Assembly (NCBI RefSeq): GCF_001436755.1
Contig: NZ_AYZD01000011.1
Coordinates: 62,001-126,000, forward strand
Length of the DNA stretch: 64,000 bases
Reading direction: 5' to 3'
Source: Liquorilactobacillus aquaticus DSM 21051
GTDB lineage: Bacteria; Bacillota; Bacilli; Lactobacillales; Lactobacillaceae
The notes under the pieces are model-generated. The model was not told where the DNA came from, ran no database searches, and saw nothing but the letters and a program-made list of their open reading frames with translations. Of the stretch, positions 9,971 to 19,551 are shown piece after piece. Numbering within the stretch: the first letter of the stretch is position 1; each line of letters starts with the position of its first letter. The position numbers and the translations under genes are program-made.

Positions 9971-11206
9971 CTACAGCATTAATGTATAAGGATCCTCAAG
10001 GTAAGAAACAATTTTAGCCAAAAAGTCGGCAGCCGGAGCACCGTCAATGATTTGATGATCAAAGGTTAAACTTAATGGTAGCTTAGATAATTTTTTAATC
10101 TCTCCGCTCTCGCCTAAAGCAAGTTCATTTACTAATGTGCCAACACCTAAAATTCCAATTTCAGGTTGATTAATGACCGGGGTAAAATACTCGACTCCGC
10201 TTCGCCCTAAATTGCTAATCGTAAAGGTCCCGCCGCTATAAGCGCTACTATCAAGTATACCTTCGCGCGCGTCTGTTATTATGCTGTTCAACGATTGGCC
10301 TAATTCTGTCAACGTCATTGAACCCGCTCCTTTAACAACCGGAACCACTAGCCCGTCATCTAATGCAACTGCCATACCAATATTGATACTCTCAACCTGC
10401 TCGTACTCACCGTCATGGTACCATGCGTTCATCGCTGGTGTATCTTTCAGTGCCAAAATCACAGCTTTAGCTAGCAAAGTTGTAATGCTTAGTTGCCCAT
10501 CGACTAACGGCTGGCTGATTTTCTTTTTCATATCCTGTCTAAATTCCATCAAACTTGTAACATCAGCTTTACGCTGCAAAGTAACCTGAGCCGTATTCTG
10601 CAGACTGCTCATCATCCTCTGCGCAATGATCTGACGCATACCAGTTAGCCCAGCTCCTGCTGAAGCCGTTACGGAAGCTGCAGGCTGCTCTTTGGTTGGA
10701 ACATAATTTTCAACATCCCGTCTGGTGATCCTGCCATTGCCGCCGGTCCCATGAATCTGACGATAATCAAGTCCTTTTTCTTCAGCTATTTTACGTGCTA
10801 GAGGTGTAATAAAGATTCGATTCATCCCGTTTTCGGAATGTGACTTTTCAGGCACAGTATCGACCGCCTCTGCCGCTTCTGCTGATCCTTTTTCAGGCTC
10901 AGGTACATCTTGTTTCTGTACTTGAGCCTCTTGCTCTTGGGCAGTCTCATTTCCACCAGCTGTTTCTCCTGCCTCACCAATATATCCAATCGGATCTTTG
11001 CATTTCGCATCCTCACCCTCAGGAACGACTATTTTAATCAGTGTTCCATCGGCAGGAGCATCAACATCGCCAGTCAGCTTTTCAGAACTGATTGTGGCGA
11101 CAATATCACCTTTCTTGACTTTGTCTCCTTCATTTTTGGTCCATTTATAAACCGTTCCTTCCGTCATGGTCAAACCAAGTTTTGGCATTATAATTTCCGT
11201 TGCCAT
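9971..11206 (-). CDS. acoC: Dihydrolipoamide acetyltransferase (E2) of the acetoin dehydrogenase complex
   Basis: Transfers the acetyl group to CoA in the 2-oxo acid dehydrogenase-type complex. The 411 residues comprise one lipoyl domain with the lipoylated lysine K43 in SSEKLTGD, an acidic Glu/Ala-rich linker, a peripheral subunit-binding domain at about 133-170 (TPLARKIAEEKGLDY) and a catalytic domain ending in the DHQIIDGAPAADF active site. It is the last gene of acoL-acoA-acoB-acoC. The aco assignment rather than pdh rests on AcoR and the sigma-54 promoter next door. Confidence 0.88.
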   Translation of the reverse strand: MATEIIMPKLGLTMTEGTVYKWTKNEGDKVKKGDIVATISSEKLTGDVDAPADGTLIKIVVPEGEDAKCKDPIGYIGEAGETAGGNETAQEQEAQVQKQDVPEPEKGSAEAAEAVDTVPEKSHSENGMNRIFITPLARKIAEEKGLDYRQIHGTGGNGRITRRDVENYVPTKEQPAASVTASAGAGLTGMRQIIAQRMMSSLQNTAQVTLQRKADVTSLMEFRQDMKKKISQPLVDGQLSITTLLAKAVILALKDTPAMNAWYHDGEYEQVESINIGMAVALDDGLVVPVVKGAGSMTLTELGQSLNSIITDAREGILDSSAYSGGTFTISNLGRSGVEYFTPVINQPEIGILGVGTLVNELALGESGEIKKLSKLPLSLTFDHQIIDGAPAADFLAKIVSYLEDPYTLML

Positions 11207-11219
11207 GCTTACACCCCCT

Positions 11220-12251
11220 TTACTTTTTCAAGTCTTCAATCAATTCTGCAGCAGTTTCAAGCACCCGTTCAGCACTAGGCAGATATAGTTGTTCAAGATT
11301 GGTTGCAAATGGAACGGGTGTATTTGGCGCACACACTTTTTTGATTGGACCGTCTAGGTAATCAAATGCCTGATCACCCACAACTGAGGCAATATCCGTT
11401 GCTGTATTGTTATGTGGATTTGCTTCATCGATTACTATTAAACGTCCTGTTTTCTTGACGGAATTGATTACAGTTTCCTGATCCCATGGAGCAACCGTAA
11501 TCAGATCAATAACTTCAACCTCAATACCATCTTTAGCCAATTGATCAGCGACTTCCAACGCAACGTAAAGCATCTTACCAATAGTGACGATCGTAAGATC
11601 CTTGCCCTCTCGTTTTATTTTTGCCTTACCGATTTCAACTTTATAATATTCTTCTGGGACTTCATCCTTTATTCCATAAAGTGTTTTATCCTCTGAAAAA
11701 ACAACGACATTGTCATCTTCAATTGCTGATATCAAAAGCCCCTTAGCATCATATGGATTAGAAGGGACTACAACTTTAATTCCTGGGATTGATGCTAAAA
11801 TTCCATAATAAGAACCGGAATGTTGTGCCGCAGCGCTGGCACCTGCTCCATGACAAGTCCGAATTGTCATGGGAATCTTTGCTTTGCCCCCGAACATATA
11901 GCGCATCTTAGAGCCTTGAGCTAAAACTGTATCTAAACAAAATCCGATAAAATCATTAAACATCAATTCTGGGACGGGCCGCAAACCTGTAGCGGCCGCA
12001 CCTACCGAGGCTCCCATATAGCCCATTTCGGAAATTGGAGTATCAATAACCCGTTCCCGACCATATTTAGGCATCAGTCCTTTAGTCACACCAAACACTC
12101 CACCCCAGGCGTCTTCATTTTCTTTCTCTAAATGTTCTACTCCGGCTCCACCAGCAATATCTTCACCTAAAAGAATGACACGTTCATCCTTCTCCATTGC
12201 CATATCTAAGCCTTCATTGATCGCTTTCATAAATGTTATTCGTCTTGCCAT
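11220..12251 (-). CDS. acoB: Acetoin dehydrogenase E1 component, beta subunit
   Basis: With AcoA it forms the thiamine-diphosphate E1 that cleaves acetoin. The 343-residue protein starts MARRITFMKAINEGLDMAM and carries VILLGEDIAGG and the transketolase-type pyrimidine-binding and C-terminal domains. ATG 12251 follows a GAAAGGAGAA SD. It lies 23 nt downstream of acoA and 13 nt upstream of acoC. A pyruvate dehydrogenase beta subunit is the alternative, disfavoured by context. Confidence 0.88.
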   Translation of the reverse strand: MARRITFMKAINEGLDMAMEKDERVILLGEDIAGGAGVEHLEKENEDAWGGVFGVTKGLMPKYGRERVIDTPISEMGYMGASVGAAATGLRPVPELMFNDFIGFCLDTVLAQGSKMRYMFGGKAKIPMTIRTCHGAGASAAAQHSGSYYGILASIPGIKVVVPSNPYDAKGLLISAIEDDNVVVFSEDKTLYGIKDEVPEEYYKVEIGKAKIKREGKDLTIVTIGKMLYVALEVADQLAKDGIEVEVIDLITVAPWDQETVINSVKKTGRLIVIDEANPHNNTATDIASVVGDQAFDYLDGPIKKVCAPNTPVPFATNLEQLYLPSAERVLETAAELIEDLKK

Positions 12252-12274
12252 TTTGCATTCTCCTTTCTTCTAAA

Positions 12275-13243
12275 TCAATCAACAAAAACATCTTCATACA
12301 GAGACTCTGGCTTTGGAATCGGACTTTCTTCAGCAAACTTAATGGCGTGTTCAATATCTTTAACTGAGTTTTCTTCGATCCCGTCTGCTTTCTTAGCACT
12401 TAGCAATTTTTTAGAAATTGCATATTTACGAAACTCTTTTAGGCAATCGCGCTCAGCCAACTCTTTTTCCGTACCTTCCTTGGCTTTATATTTCTGTTCA
12501 TCACCTTCAAAATGGCCATAATTCCGATAAGTAACACATTCTATAATAGATGGGCCCTCGCCTTTTCGAGCACGATCAATTGCTTTACCCGCTGCTTCAT
12601 AGACAGCCATAAGATCTTTTCCATCAACAGTTTCGCCTGGAATTCCGTATGCTGATGCGCGATCGGCAATGTGTTCAGAGCCAGAAGCATATTTTTGCGG
12701 AGTAGCTTCACCAAATGAATTATTTTCATTTACGAAAACAACCGGCAGTTTCCAAATTGATGCCATATTGATGCTTTCGTGGAATGTTCCTTCGTTAGCA
12801 GCTCCATCACCAAAGAAACAAACTGCAACATCATCTGTTTTTAGATACTTGTTACGCAGAGCAGCCCCAATTGCAATCGGGAAACCACCACCAACCATTC
12901 CGTTAGCTCCTAACATTCCCTTATCGATGTCCGCAATATGCATTGATCCACCTTTACCTTTGCAAAGCCCAGTTTCTTTACCATATATTTCAGCCATCAT
13001 TTTATCTAAATCACAGCCCTTAGCAATACAGTGCCCATGTCCACGGTGAGTACTGGTAATGTAGTCATTATCTGTTAGGTGCGCACAGACACCAGTTGCG
13101 ATTGCCTCTTCGCCAGCATATAAATGGACAAAACCTGGTATTGAACCCGCTGAAAAAATTTGATGCACCTCGTCTTCAAAATTACGAATGTCGTTCATTT
13201 TTTTATAGATCCATTCTGCTCGTTCTCTCGTTAACTTGTCCAT
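12275..13243 (-). CDS. acoA: Acetoin dehydrogenase E1 component, alpha subunit
   Basis: Binds thiamine diphosphate for acetoin cleavage. The 322-residue protein has the diphosphate/Mg motif GDGAANEGTFHESINMA ending in VNENN and the HRGHGHCIAKG segment typical of E1 alpha. ACAAGGAGG precedes the ATG. It follows acoL after an 84-nt gap, unusual since the lipoamide dehydrogenase gene is more often last in such operons. Confidence 0.9.
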   Translation of the reverse strand: MDKLTRERAEWIYKKMNDIRNFEDEVHQIFSAGSIPGFVHLYAGEEAIATGVCAHLTDNDYITSTHRGHGHCIAKGCDLDKMMAEIYGKETGLCKGKGGSMHIADIDKGMLGANGMVGGGFPIAIGAALRNKYLKTDDVAVCFFGDGAANEGTFHESINMASIWKLPVVFVNENNSFGEATPQKYASGSEHIADRASAYGIPGETVDGKDLMAVYEAAGKAIDRARKGEGPSIIECVTYRNYGHFEGDEQKYKAKEGTEKELAERDCLKEFRKYAISKKLLSAKKADGIEENSVKDIEHAIKFAEESPIPKPESLYEDVFVD

Positions 13244-13327
13244 ATCTATTACCTCCTTGTATTGTTAAAATATGAATTATAAATACCGTTAAAACATCCA
13301 TTGACTTTTAAAATATCTTGACATCAT

Positions 13328-14680
13328 TTAATTATGAATTGCTTTGCCAAATAACGAAGCAGCAACCTCGCCTGTTAATTCTGACAATGTTGGATGTGCA
13401 AAAATGATCTTGTCTAACTCATCGACCGTCCCTTCCGCCTCACAAACAGCTAGAATAGTATGAATCATTTCGGTGGCATTACTTCCCACAATAACAGCGC
13501 CCAATATTTCATGATATTTTTTTTCACTTATAATTTTTACAAACCCATTTGTTTCCTCACCAGCAATTGCCTTTCCATTGCCGCTGTATGGAGCACTTTT
13601 AACAACTACATCGAAGCCTTTGTCTTTTGCTTGACCTTCACTCAGTCCAAAACTTGCAACTTCCGGATCAGTATACAAACATCGTGGAATGTAGCGCTGT
13701 GCTACTGGCGGCCTCTGCTGTCCGGAAATTATATCTACTACCCGAATACCCTCTGCACTTGCAGTGTGGGCTAGTTGGTATCCGCTAATTGCATCACCGA
13801 TCGCATAAATATGCGGAACGCTTGTCTGATAGTGCCGATCGACCTTGATGAAACGTTTACTTTCATCTAGAGCCATTTCCGCCTGTGCTGCTAACTCCAG
13901 ATTAGCTCTGCGGCCGGTGGCAACTAGCAGCTGATCAAACGTATACATTCCATCATCAGTTTGCACTTTCTGAGAAGAGACTCGCTTGATCTTTACACCA
14001 GCCTTGACCGTGATGCCCATGCTTTGCAATTTTCTTTTAATTATCAAACGTGCGTCCTCGTCTTCAGTCAACAAAATATCTGGTGCAACTTCGAGTAAGG
14101 TTACTTCGACACCTAAAGGTTGCATTGCAAAAGCCAGTTCAACTGCAATGATTCCACCTCCGATAACAACCAGTTTTTGAGGCAGTTCCGTCATTTGAAA
14201 AAATGTGTCTGTTGTTAAATACTCGATCTTATCTATACCTTCAATTGGTGGAACAAATGGATGGCCTCCCGCTGCTAGGAGGATATCCTTCGCAGCTATT
14301 TGGTTGCCGTCGACACTTAACTGATGTTCATTTGTAAAAGAAGCCTCACCCTCAATATACGTGATGTGATTCGCCTTAAATAAGTGTTTAATGCCTCCTT
14401 GAAGTGTTGCTACAACACGATCCTTCCGCTGCACTAATTTTGGGAAATCAACTTTCTTAATTTCCATTTCAATTCCTAATCTTTGAGCTTCTTGGGCAGC
14501 TAATATCCAATGGCTATGTTTTAAATAACTCTTTGACGGTATGCACCCAGCATTCAGGCACACACCACCAATGTCTTTCTTTTCAATCACCGCGACTTTT
14601 TTACCCATCTGTGCCGCATGAATTGCAGCAATATAGCCTCCTGGGCCCGCGCCAACAACTGCGATATCATAACTTGTCAT
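13328..14680 (-). CDS. acoL: Dihydrolipoamide dehydrogenase (E3)
   Basis: Reoxidises dihydrolipoyl groups with FAD and NAD+. The 450 residues include the FAD motif VVGAGPGGYIAAI, the redox disulfide C41/C46 in GGVCLNAGCIPSK, the NAD motif VIGGGIIAVELAF and the C-terminal dimerisation domain with HAHPTLSE-like FAHPTLSEL. GAGGAGG lies upstream of ATG 14680. It is the first gene after the sigma-54 promoter at 14743-14759, so it leads the operon. Confidence 0.94.
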   Translation of the reverse strand: MTSYDIAVVGAGPGGYIAAIHAAQMGKKVAVIEKKDIGGVCLNAGCIPSKSYLKHSHWILAAQEAQRLGIEMEIKKVDFPKLVQRKDRVVATLQGGIKHLFKANHITYIEGEASFTNEHQLSVDGNQIAAKDILLAAGGHPFVPPIEGIDKIEYLTTDTFFQMTELPQKLVVIGGGIIAVELAFAMQPLGVEVTLLEVAPDILLTEDEDARLIIKRKLQSMGITVKAGVKIKRVSSQKVQTDDGMYTFDQLLVATGRRANLELAAQAEMALDESKRFIKVDRHYQTSVPHIYAIGDAISGYQLAHTASAEGIRVVDIISGQQRPPVAQRYIPRCLYTDPEVASFGLSEGQAKDKGFDVVVKSAPYSGNGKAIAGEETNGFVKIISEKKYHEILGAVIVGSNATEMIHTILAVCEAEGTVDELDKIIFAHPTLSELTGEVAASLFGKAIHN

Positions 14681-14742
14681 AGTTTACATCCCTCCTCACG
14701 AAAGTCCTTATCATTTTCTTGTTCCGCTCACTTAAAGATAAA

Positions 14743-14759
14743 AGCAAATTTCATGCCAA
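14743..14759 (-). promoter_or_regulatory. Sigma-54 (-24/-12) promoter of the aco operon
   Basis: On the - strand the sequence reads TTGGCATGAAATTTGCT, with the invariant GG and GC doublets 10 nt apart, agreeing with TTGGCAC-N5-TTGCT except at one less conserved base. It lies 62 nt before acoL and downstream of the gene for AcoR, an activator with the sigma-54 contact motif. RpoN itself is not in this window. Confidence 0.88.
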
Positions 14760-14902
14760 CACTTTTGCTAGTTGTTAGTTGAAGTCCAATTACATTGAAC
14801 TTTTTTATAATTTAAAATAACTCTTCGATCAAGAGATACTTTTATTAAATCATCATATGTTTTCTCAAACTTTTTTCTTGTAATCATCTTCAATACTCTA
14901 AA

Positions 14903-14944
14903 AAAGCGAACTATGGTTTGATTTATCAAATCATAGTTCGCTTT
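14903..14944 (-). terminator. acoR terminator
   Basis: AAAGCGAACTATG pairs with CATAGTTCGCTTT across a short loop, with a run of T after it on the - strand. It separates acoR from the aco operon promoter. Confidence 0.85.
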
Positions 14945-15052
14945 ATAATAATTCATAATCTAACTCTCTAAATATTAATTCAATTCGCTAACAATACTCC
15001 TTTAACTTGACGTATTTTTAAATTTACGGTTTCTTTAAAAGACATAGCAAAA

Positions 15053-15078
15053 TGTTACACATGAAACATTTTGTTTCA
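15053..15078. promoter_or_regulatory. Overlapping dyads upstream of the aco promoter, candidate AcoR-binding site
   Basis: TGTTACACATGAAACA (15053-15068) overlaps the inverted repeat TGAAACA-TTT-TGTTTCA (15062-15078). The site lies about 300 bp upstream of the sigma-54 promoter, a workable distance for a bacterial enhancer. The first sequence also differs from the parS consensus at one fixed base, so a ParB-type site is an alternative. Confidence 0.4.
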
Positions 15079-15103
15079 TTAAAAATACTGAACAATTCGT
15101 CCT

Positions 15104-16909
15104 CTATTTCAAACCGTACTTTTTCATTTTTCGATAAAGAGTCGTCCTAGATACATTCAAATCATGTGCTGTTTTACTAATATGATAATGATTTTCCTCC
15201 AATTTGCGCCGCAAAGCATCTGCTTCCCCCGGTTGTTCTCGCTCCTTTGCACATTCTCGTACACGTTCAGAACTAATTAGTGGGGTTTCATTGTTTTTCT
15301 TAAGTAATGCACCATTCTCTATCAACTTTTTAAGCTGCTCTCTTGTCGGCTTTTGAAACTCATAGAAAAGATGCAAGCGTTCTAAAAAGTTATTAAATTC
15401 GCGAATATTACCGTACCAGGAATAAGCACAACTTATACTATAAACTTCTTCTTGCCAATCAATTCGCCACCTTCTAGATTTGCAAAATGCAGCGATTAAC
15501 TGTTTTATATCTTCTTTCCTTTTACGCAAGGGAGGGATCTGAATAGGGCAAACATAGAGCCGATAAAAAAGATCTTCACGAAATTTTTTTTGAAGAACCA
15601 ATTTACGTAAGTCCTGGTTACTAGCCGTTACTAACCGAAAAGAAACTTTTTTTGGTACACCATTGAGCGGCATAATCTTCTTTTCTTCGACTACCCGCAA
15701 CAGTGCTGTCTGCATCTGTGCTGACATACTTTCAATCTCATCTAAGAATAAGGTTCCACCCTCTGCTTGTTCAATTTTTCCTTTTTGCCCTTTGGCATTA
15801 GACCCAGTAAATGCTCCAGGAGCATAACCAAAGAGTTCACTCTCAAGCAAGTTTTGATTTATAGCACCGCAATTGATGGCCACAAGTGGTCCCTTCTTGA
15901 CTTTGCTATTGTAATGAATCGTTTGAGCAATAACTTCTTTTCCTGTACCTGATTCCCCGAAAAGATGGATTGGCAAGTTGCTGCCGGCTAAATGCAAAAC
16001 CTGTTGCAAAAATTGTTGATACTCCTTATTTGCAGTTGGAACACCAGGATAATAGTATTTTTTTTGAGGAGACACATCGGAAAAAATGTGAATTTTATAC
16101 CCTATCACATCATCTTTAAAATATATTTTTTCACTTTTGTATATTGTCTTACTATCCATATACATATGAATATCTTTACCTACATCGAAATATTCTAAGT
16201 ATTTCTCAGGGACGCTGACCAATTTGAAATGCGTATCACATAGAAGATCATTTTGCTGATGAAGCGCACTATACTGCAGCAATTCCTTCCGACGTTCAAG
16301 TTCTTCTTTCATCAAAACATTCGAAATACGCTGTGTCAGCAGCGTCAGCATTAAAAATGCATCCTTAGCAGATTCATTATGCAAAGTAGAAACATCTAGA
16401 ATACCCAAAAGTTTGCCCTCCTCATCAAAAATAGGTGAGGCCGAACAGCTCCATTGCCTTGATGCGTAAGCATAATGCTGATTCAAAGAAACATACTCGT
16501 CTTTTTTAGTCCGTAATGCGATCCCAATTGCATTAGTTCCAACGTTGAGTTCGGTCCACTTCGTTCCTTCTCTGAAATAAAACTCATTTGCATGTTCTTT
16601 CGCCTGAATGTTACCACCACGCCACAAGATACTACCTGTTTCATCCGTTAAGATAAATACTGGTTGTTTTAAAACCAAATCATTCTCAATTAATCTAATT
16701 TGCTTTTTGGTAACTTCAATCAGATTTTTATACCGTTGCTGCTTGCTGGCGAGTTCCGAAGCCGAAAGGATCTTTTGTGGTCTAACAAGATACGGATCGA
16801 TCTCAGCACGCGAACAAAGTTTCCACGATTCGGCTATCTTTGTATCCAGTGCATTTACAACAAACTCGTCCCCAGAAATAAATTGTTTCCACAACTGCTG
16901 ATCATGCAT
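15104..16909 (-). CDS. acoR: Sigma-54-dependent activator of acetoin catabolism
   Basis: A 601-residue bacterial enhancer-binding protein. An N-terminal GAF-type sensor covers roughly residues 60-200 (GTNAIG, ASPIFDEEGKLLGILDVS), probably sensing acetoin. The AAA+ domain carries Walker A GESGTGKE at 318-325, the sigma-54 contact loop GAFTGS at 365-370 and Walker B GGTLFLDEIE at 384-393. A Fis-type helix-turn-helix ends the protein (SKTAHDLNVSRTTLYRKM). GAAGGGAGG precedes ATG 16909. It has its own terminator before the aco operon it is expected to activate. Confidence 0.92.
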   Translation of the reverse strand: MHDQQLWKQFISGDEFVVNALDTKIAESWKLCSRAEIDPYLVRPQKILSASELASKQQRYKNLIEVTKKQIRLIENDLVLKQPVFILTDETGSILWRGGNIQAKEHANEFYFREGTKWTELNVGTNAIGIALRTKKDEYVSLNQHYAYASRQWSCSASPIFDEEGKLLGILDVSTLHNESAKDAFLMLTLLTQRISNVLMKEELERRKELLQYSALHQQNDLLCDTHFKLVSVPEKYLEYFDVGKDIHMYMDSKTIYKSEKIYFKDDVIGYKIHIFSDVSPQKKYYYPGVPTANKEYQQFLQQVLHLAGSNLPIHLFGESGTGKEVIAQTIHYNSKVKKGPLVAINCGAINQNLLESELFGYAPGAFTGSNAKGQKGKIEQAEGGTLFLDEIESMSAQMQTALLRVVEEKKIMPLNGVPKKVSFRLVTASNQDLRKLVLQKKFREDLFYRLYVCPIQIPPLRKRKEDIKQLIAAFCKSRRWRIDWQEEVYSISCAYSWYGNIREFNNFLERLHLFYEFQKPTREQLKKLIENGALLKKNNETPLISSERVRECAKEREQPGEADALRRKLEENHYHISKTAHDLNVSRTTLYRKMKKYGLK

Positions 16910-16936
16910 GAACTCAACCTCCCTTCAAAAAAACGA

Positions 16937-16978
16937 AAAAAGCGCTCTCCATCTATATTATATATGAGATCGCTTTTA
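16937..16978 (-). terminator. Terminator after the aminotransferase gene
   Basis: AAAGCGATCTC and GAGAGCGCTTT form an imperfect stem followed on the - strand by TTTTTTCGTTTTTTT. It separates the met operon from acoR. Confidence 0.7.
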
Positions 16979-17096
16979 TTACTACTTTTTAGTTTTTTGT
17001 TGTTTAGTTGAAGATTATTTTCAAAAAAACCGCGTAATTTAAGTAGTTTTTAACTAGTCAGTATATGTTGTTAAACTCGACATCTTTCTTTTGCTG

Positions 17097-18281
17097 CTAC
17101 TCCTTTTTGAATAAATGCAGCTTGCCAATCCTTTGTACAGCTTCAATCAATCTTTCAGGAGAAACGAGCAGTCCAATTCGAACATACCCGTCTCCCATTT
17201 CTCCGAAACCCTTCCCAGGAGCGACAGCCACATTAGCTTTATTCAGGAGAAGATCTGCAAAGCTTTCACTTGTGTATCCATCAGGCACCGGCATCCATGT
17301 ATAAAAGGTTCCCCCAGGAACGAATGCATGCCAGCCAATTTTATCCGCCTCAGAGATAAATGCATCTCGCCGCTGCTGATAACGAGCTACCAAACCATTA
17401 ATTTCTTCTTCCCTTTTCTCAGACCGCAAGGCCTCAAGCCCCGCTTCTTGAATTGCTGGGAAAACACTGACAAATAAATGGTCTTGAATCAGATTCAGGG
17501 CTTCAATAATATCTGGATTTCCGATGGCAAAAGCCAACCGCCAACCGGCCATGTTAAATGTTTTAGAAAATGTATAGATTTCAATTCCAACATCTTTAGC
17601 ATCCTCGGCTTGCAAGAAACTTGGATTTTTATAATTATCAAAACCTAATGCACCATATGCAAAATCACTCACAACTCCAATATCGTACTTCTTGGCAAAC
17701 GCAACAGTTTGCTGGTAGAACTCCTCCGTTGCAACAGCACCAGTTGGATTGTTCGGATAGTTTAAATAAATGAACTTAGCTCTTTGTGCAACTTCCGCAG
17801 GAATTTGATTGTAATCCGGCAAAAAGCCATTTTCTCTACGTAAAGGAATCGTATCATATTTTACTTTTCCTAAAGCAACACCTGACAGATAATCTGGATA
17901 ACCAGGGTCTGGTAATATCAGACTTTCACCTGAATTCATCAAAGCCCAAGGAAGTTCTACCAAGCCGATCTTTGATCCACCTAAAATCGCGATTTCCTTT
18001 TCAGGATCGACTTCAACACCATATTCCTGTTTGTAAAAATCAGCAGCAGCCTGCTTTAATTCAGCCAAGCCCCTGAATGGAGAATATTTATGTGTCCTTG
18101 GATTCTCCGCTGCCTTTTTAAGTGCCGCAACAATATAGTCAAACGTCGGTTGATCCGGATTTCCCTGTCCTAGGTTAATTACATCATTTCCTGCGTCAAT
18201 TTTTTTATTTACTTTTGCCACCAATGCTGCAAAAAACTGCGCTGGCAGTTTCTTTAGCATTTCTGATTCGTCAAATTTCAT
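17097..18281 (-). CDS. Class I/II PLP-dependent aminotransferase
   Basis: A 394-residue fold-type I aminotransferase. It shows NLGQGNPDQPT near residue 36, the substrate/PLP segment YLNYPNNPTGA, VSDFAYGALGF, and the Schiff-base lysine K240 in TFSKTFNMAGWR. It resembles PatA/MtnE-type enzymes. As the last gene of the T-box-controlled metQNI operon it probably transaminates methionine, its keto analogue or a related amino acid; substrate is not readable from sequence. An 80-nt gap separates it from the M20 peptidase gene. Confidence 0.85.
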   Translation of the reverse strand: MKFDESEMLKKLPAQFFAALVAKVNKKIDAGNDVINLGQGNPDQPTFDYIVAALKKAAENPRTHKYSPFRGLAELKQAAADFYKQEYGVEVDPEKEIAILGGSKIGLVELPWALMNSGESLILPDPGYPDYLSGVALGKVKYDTIPLRRENGFLPDYNQIPAEVAQRAKFIYLNYPNNPTGAVATEEFYQQTVAFAKKYDIGVVSDFAYGALGFDNYKNPSFLQAEDAKDVGIEIYTFSKTFNMAGWRLAFAIGNPDIIEALNLIQDHLFVSVFPAIQEAGLEALRSEKREEEINGLVARYQQRRDAFISEADKIGWHAFVPGGTFYTWMPVPDGYTSESFADLLLNKANVAVAPGKGFGEMGDGYVRIGLLVSPERLIEAVQRIGKLHLFKKE

Positions 18282-18360
18282 TAGCTGTTCCCTCTCAATC
18301 CAAACTATCTCTCACACACGCTTGCCACTTCAAAAACATTACCTGCGAGCTTGCGGATAC

Positions 18361-19506
18361 CTATTCAAAAAATTTTAACGCAATTTTCTTGTAAATCTCG
18401 ATTGTTTTCAAATAACTGTCAACTGTTGTATACTCATTTGCTTGATGTGCAACCTTCCATGCATCAGGGCCTAAGACAATAACAGGCATTGTCGGATTAC
18501 TTTGAATAAACACACTCGCATCTGTGGCACCATTAATTGTCTCTAAATTAATCTTACGATCTTGATACTGCCCGGCTGCAATTTTTAGTGCCGCTTTTAC
18601 AAAACTATTATCAGGTGGTGTTCCAACCGGATAAAAATTATGCACAATTGAGAGTTCCAAGTTGAACAGACTTTCATGATTTATTTCTTTAATTTTATTC
18701 TGTATTCGCTCAATTACCTGATCATTATTGTATTTTTTCGTAGGACGGATATTCCCATAGAGTTCCGCATAACTTGGAATGCTATTAACCTGTTGACCAC
18801 CTTTAATTACTGTAACACTGTGTTGAACACGTCCTAAAAAAGGATCTGACGGAGCATCATCAAACAGTGTTTCTTCCGCATTGATGTACTGCACTAGGCC
18901 ATTGATCGCATTGACGCCTTGCGCTGGTCGGGAACTATGTGCAGATCTGCCATAACACTTAATTTGATAGTTTAAACTTCCTGAATGAGCATAGATGATT
19001 TGTCCGCTTGTCGGTTCACCCACAATCATTGCAGTAATATCACTCGCTACGTCCTGGGAACACAATCGATACGCTCCTTGCGCCCCGTACTCTTCGCCTG
19101 CAGTTGCCACAAAACGTACGATTCCATTGAGGGCATGCTGTTCTTCAGTTAATTCAATCAGTGCAATTATCTGTGCAGCAAGTCCACTTTTCATATCTGC
19201 GGCACCACGTCCAAAAATTTTTCCATCTATAACCTGGGCTGAAAAGGGGGCATACTTCCACTCGTTCTTTTCTGCAACTGCAACAGTATCTTGATGTCCA
19301 GTGAAACATAAAGTGCCCCTGCTCCCCACCGTGCCGATCTCAGCGATCAGGTTAGCTCGCGTATTGTCAAAGCGATCTAGTCTAACTGCGATGTTTTTTT
19401 CCTTAAACAACGCCGCAATGTATTCAGAAATTTCAAGCTCATTACCATTTACAGACTGAATCTTAATCAAGTCTGTTAGTATTTTAATTTTTTCTTTTTT
19501 TTTCAT
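18361..19506 (-). CDS. M20 family metallopeptidase/deacylase (ArgE/DapE type)
   Basis: A 381-residue zinc hydrolase of the ArgE/DapE/ACY1 group. Visible metal-site segments are GHQDTV, GRGAADMKSG, GEEYGAQGA and a C-terminal AHQANEY. The HSGSLNY and GRSAHSSRPAQGVNAI segments belong to the dimerisation lid. It lies 45 nt after metI, so it may release methionine from N-acyl or dipeptide forms imported by MetNIQ; that is inference. It is a clear paralogue of the protein at 31776-32960. Confidence 0.85.
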   Translation of the reverse strand: MKKKEKIKILTDLIKIQSVNGNELEISEYIAALFKEKNIAVRLDRFDNTRANLIAEIGTVGSRGTLCFTGHQDTVAVAEKNEWKYAPFSAQVIDGKIFGRGAADMKSGLAAQIIALIELTEEQHALNGIVRFVATAGEEYGAQGAYRLCSQDVASDITAMIVGEPTSGQIIYAHSGSLNYQIKCYGRSAHSSRPAQGVNAINGLVQYINAEETLFDDAPSDPFLGRVQHSVTVIKGGQQVNSIPSYAELYGNIRPTKKYNNDQVIERIQNKIKEINHESLFNLELSIVHNFYPVGTPPDNSFVKAALKIAAGQYQDRKINLETINGATDASVFIQSNPTMPVIVLGPDAWKVAHQANEYTTVDSYLKTIEIYKKIALKFFE

Positions 19507-19551
19507 AAGTCATCGCATCTCTCTAAAAAGATAACAGCAGCAGTTACTGAA

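Noticed and set aside
14768-14956. 62-codon ORF on the - strand between acoR and acoL
   Set aside because: It covers the acoR terminator hairpin, lacks a Shine-Dalgarno sequence and resembles no family.
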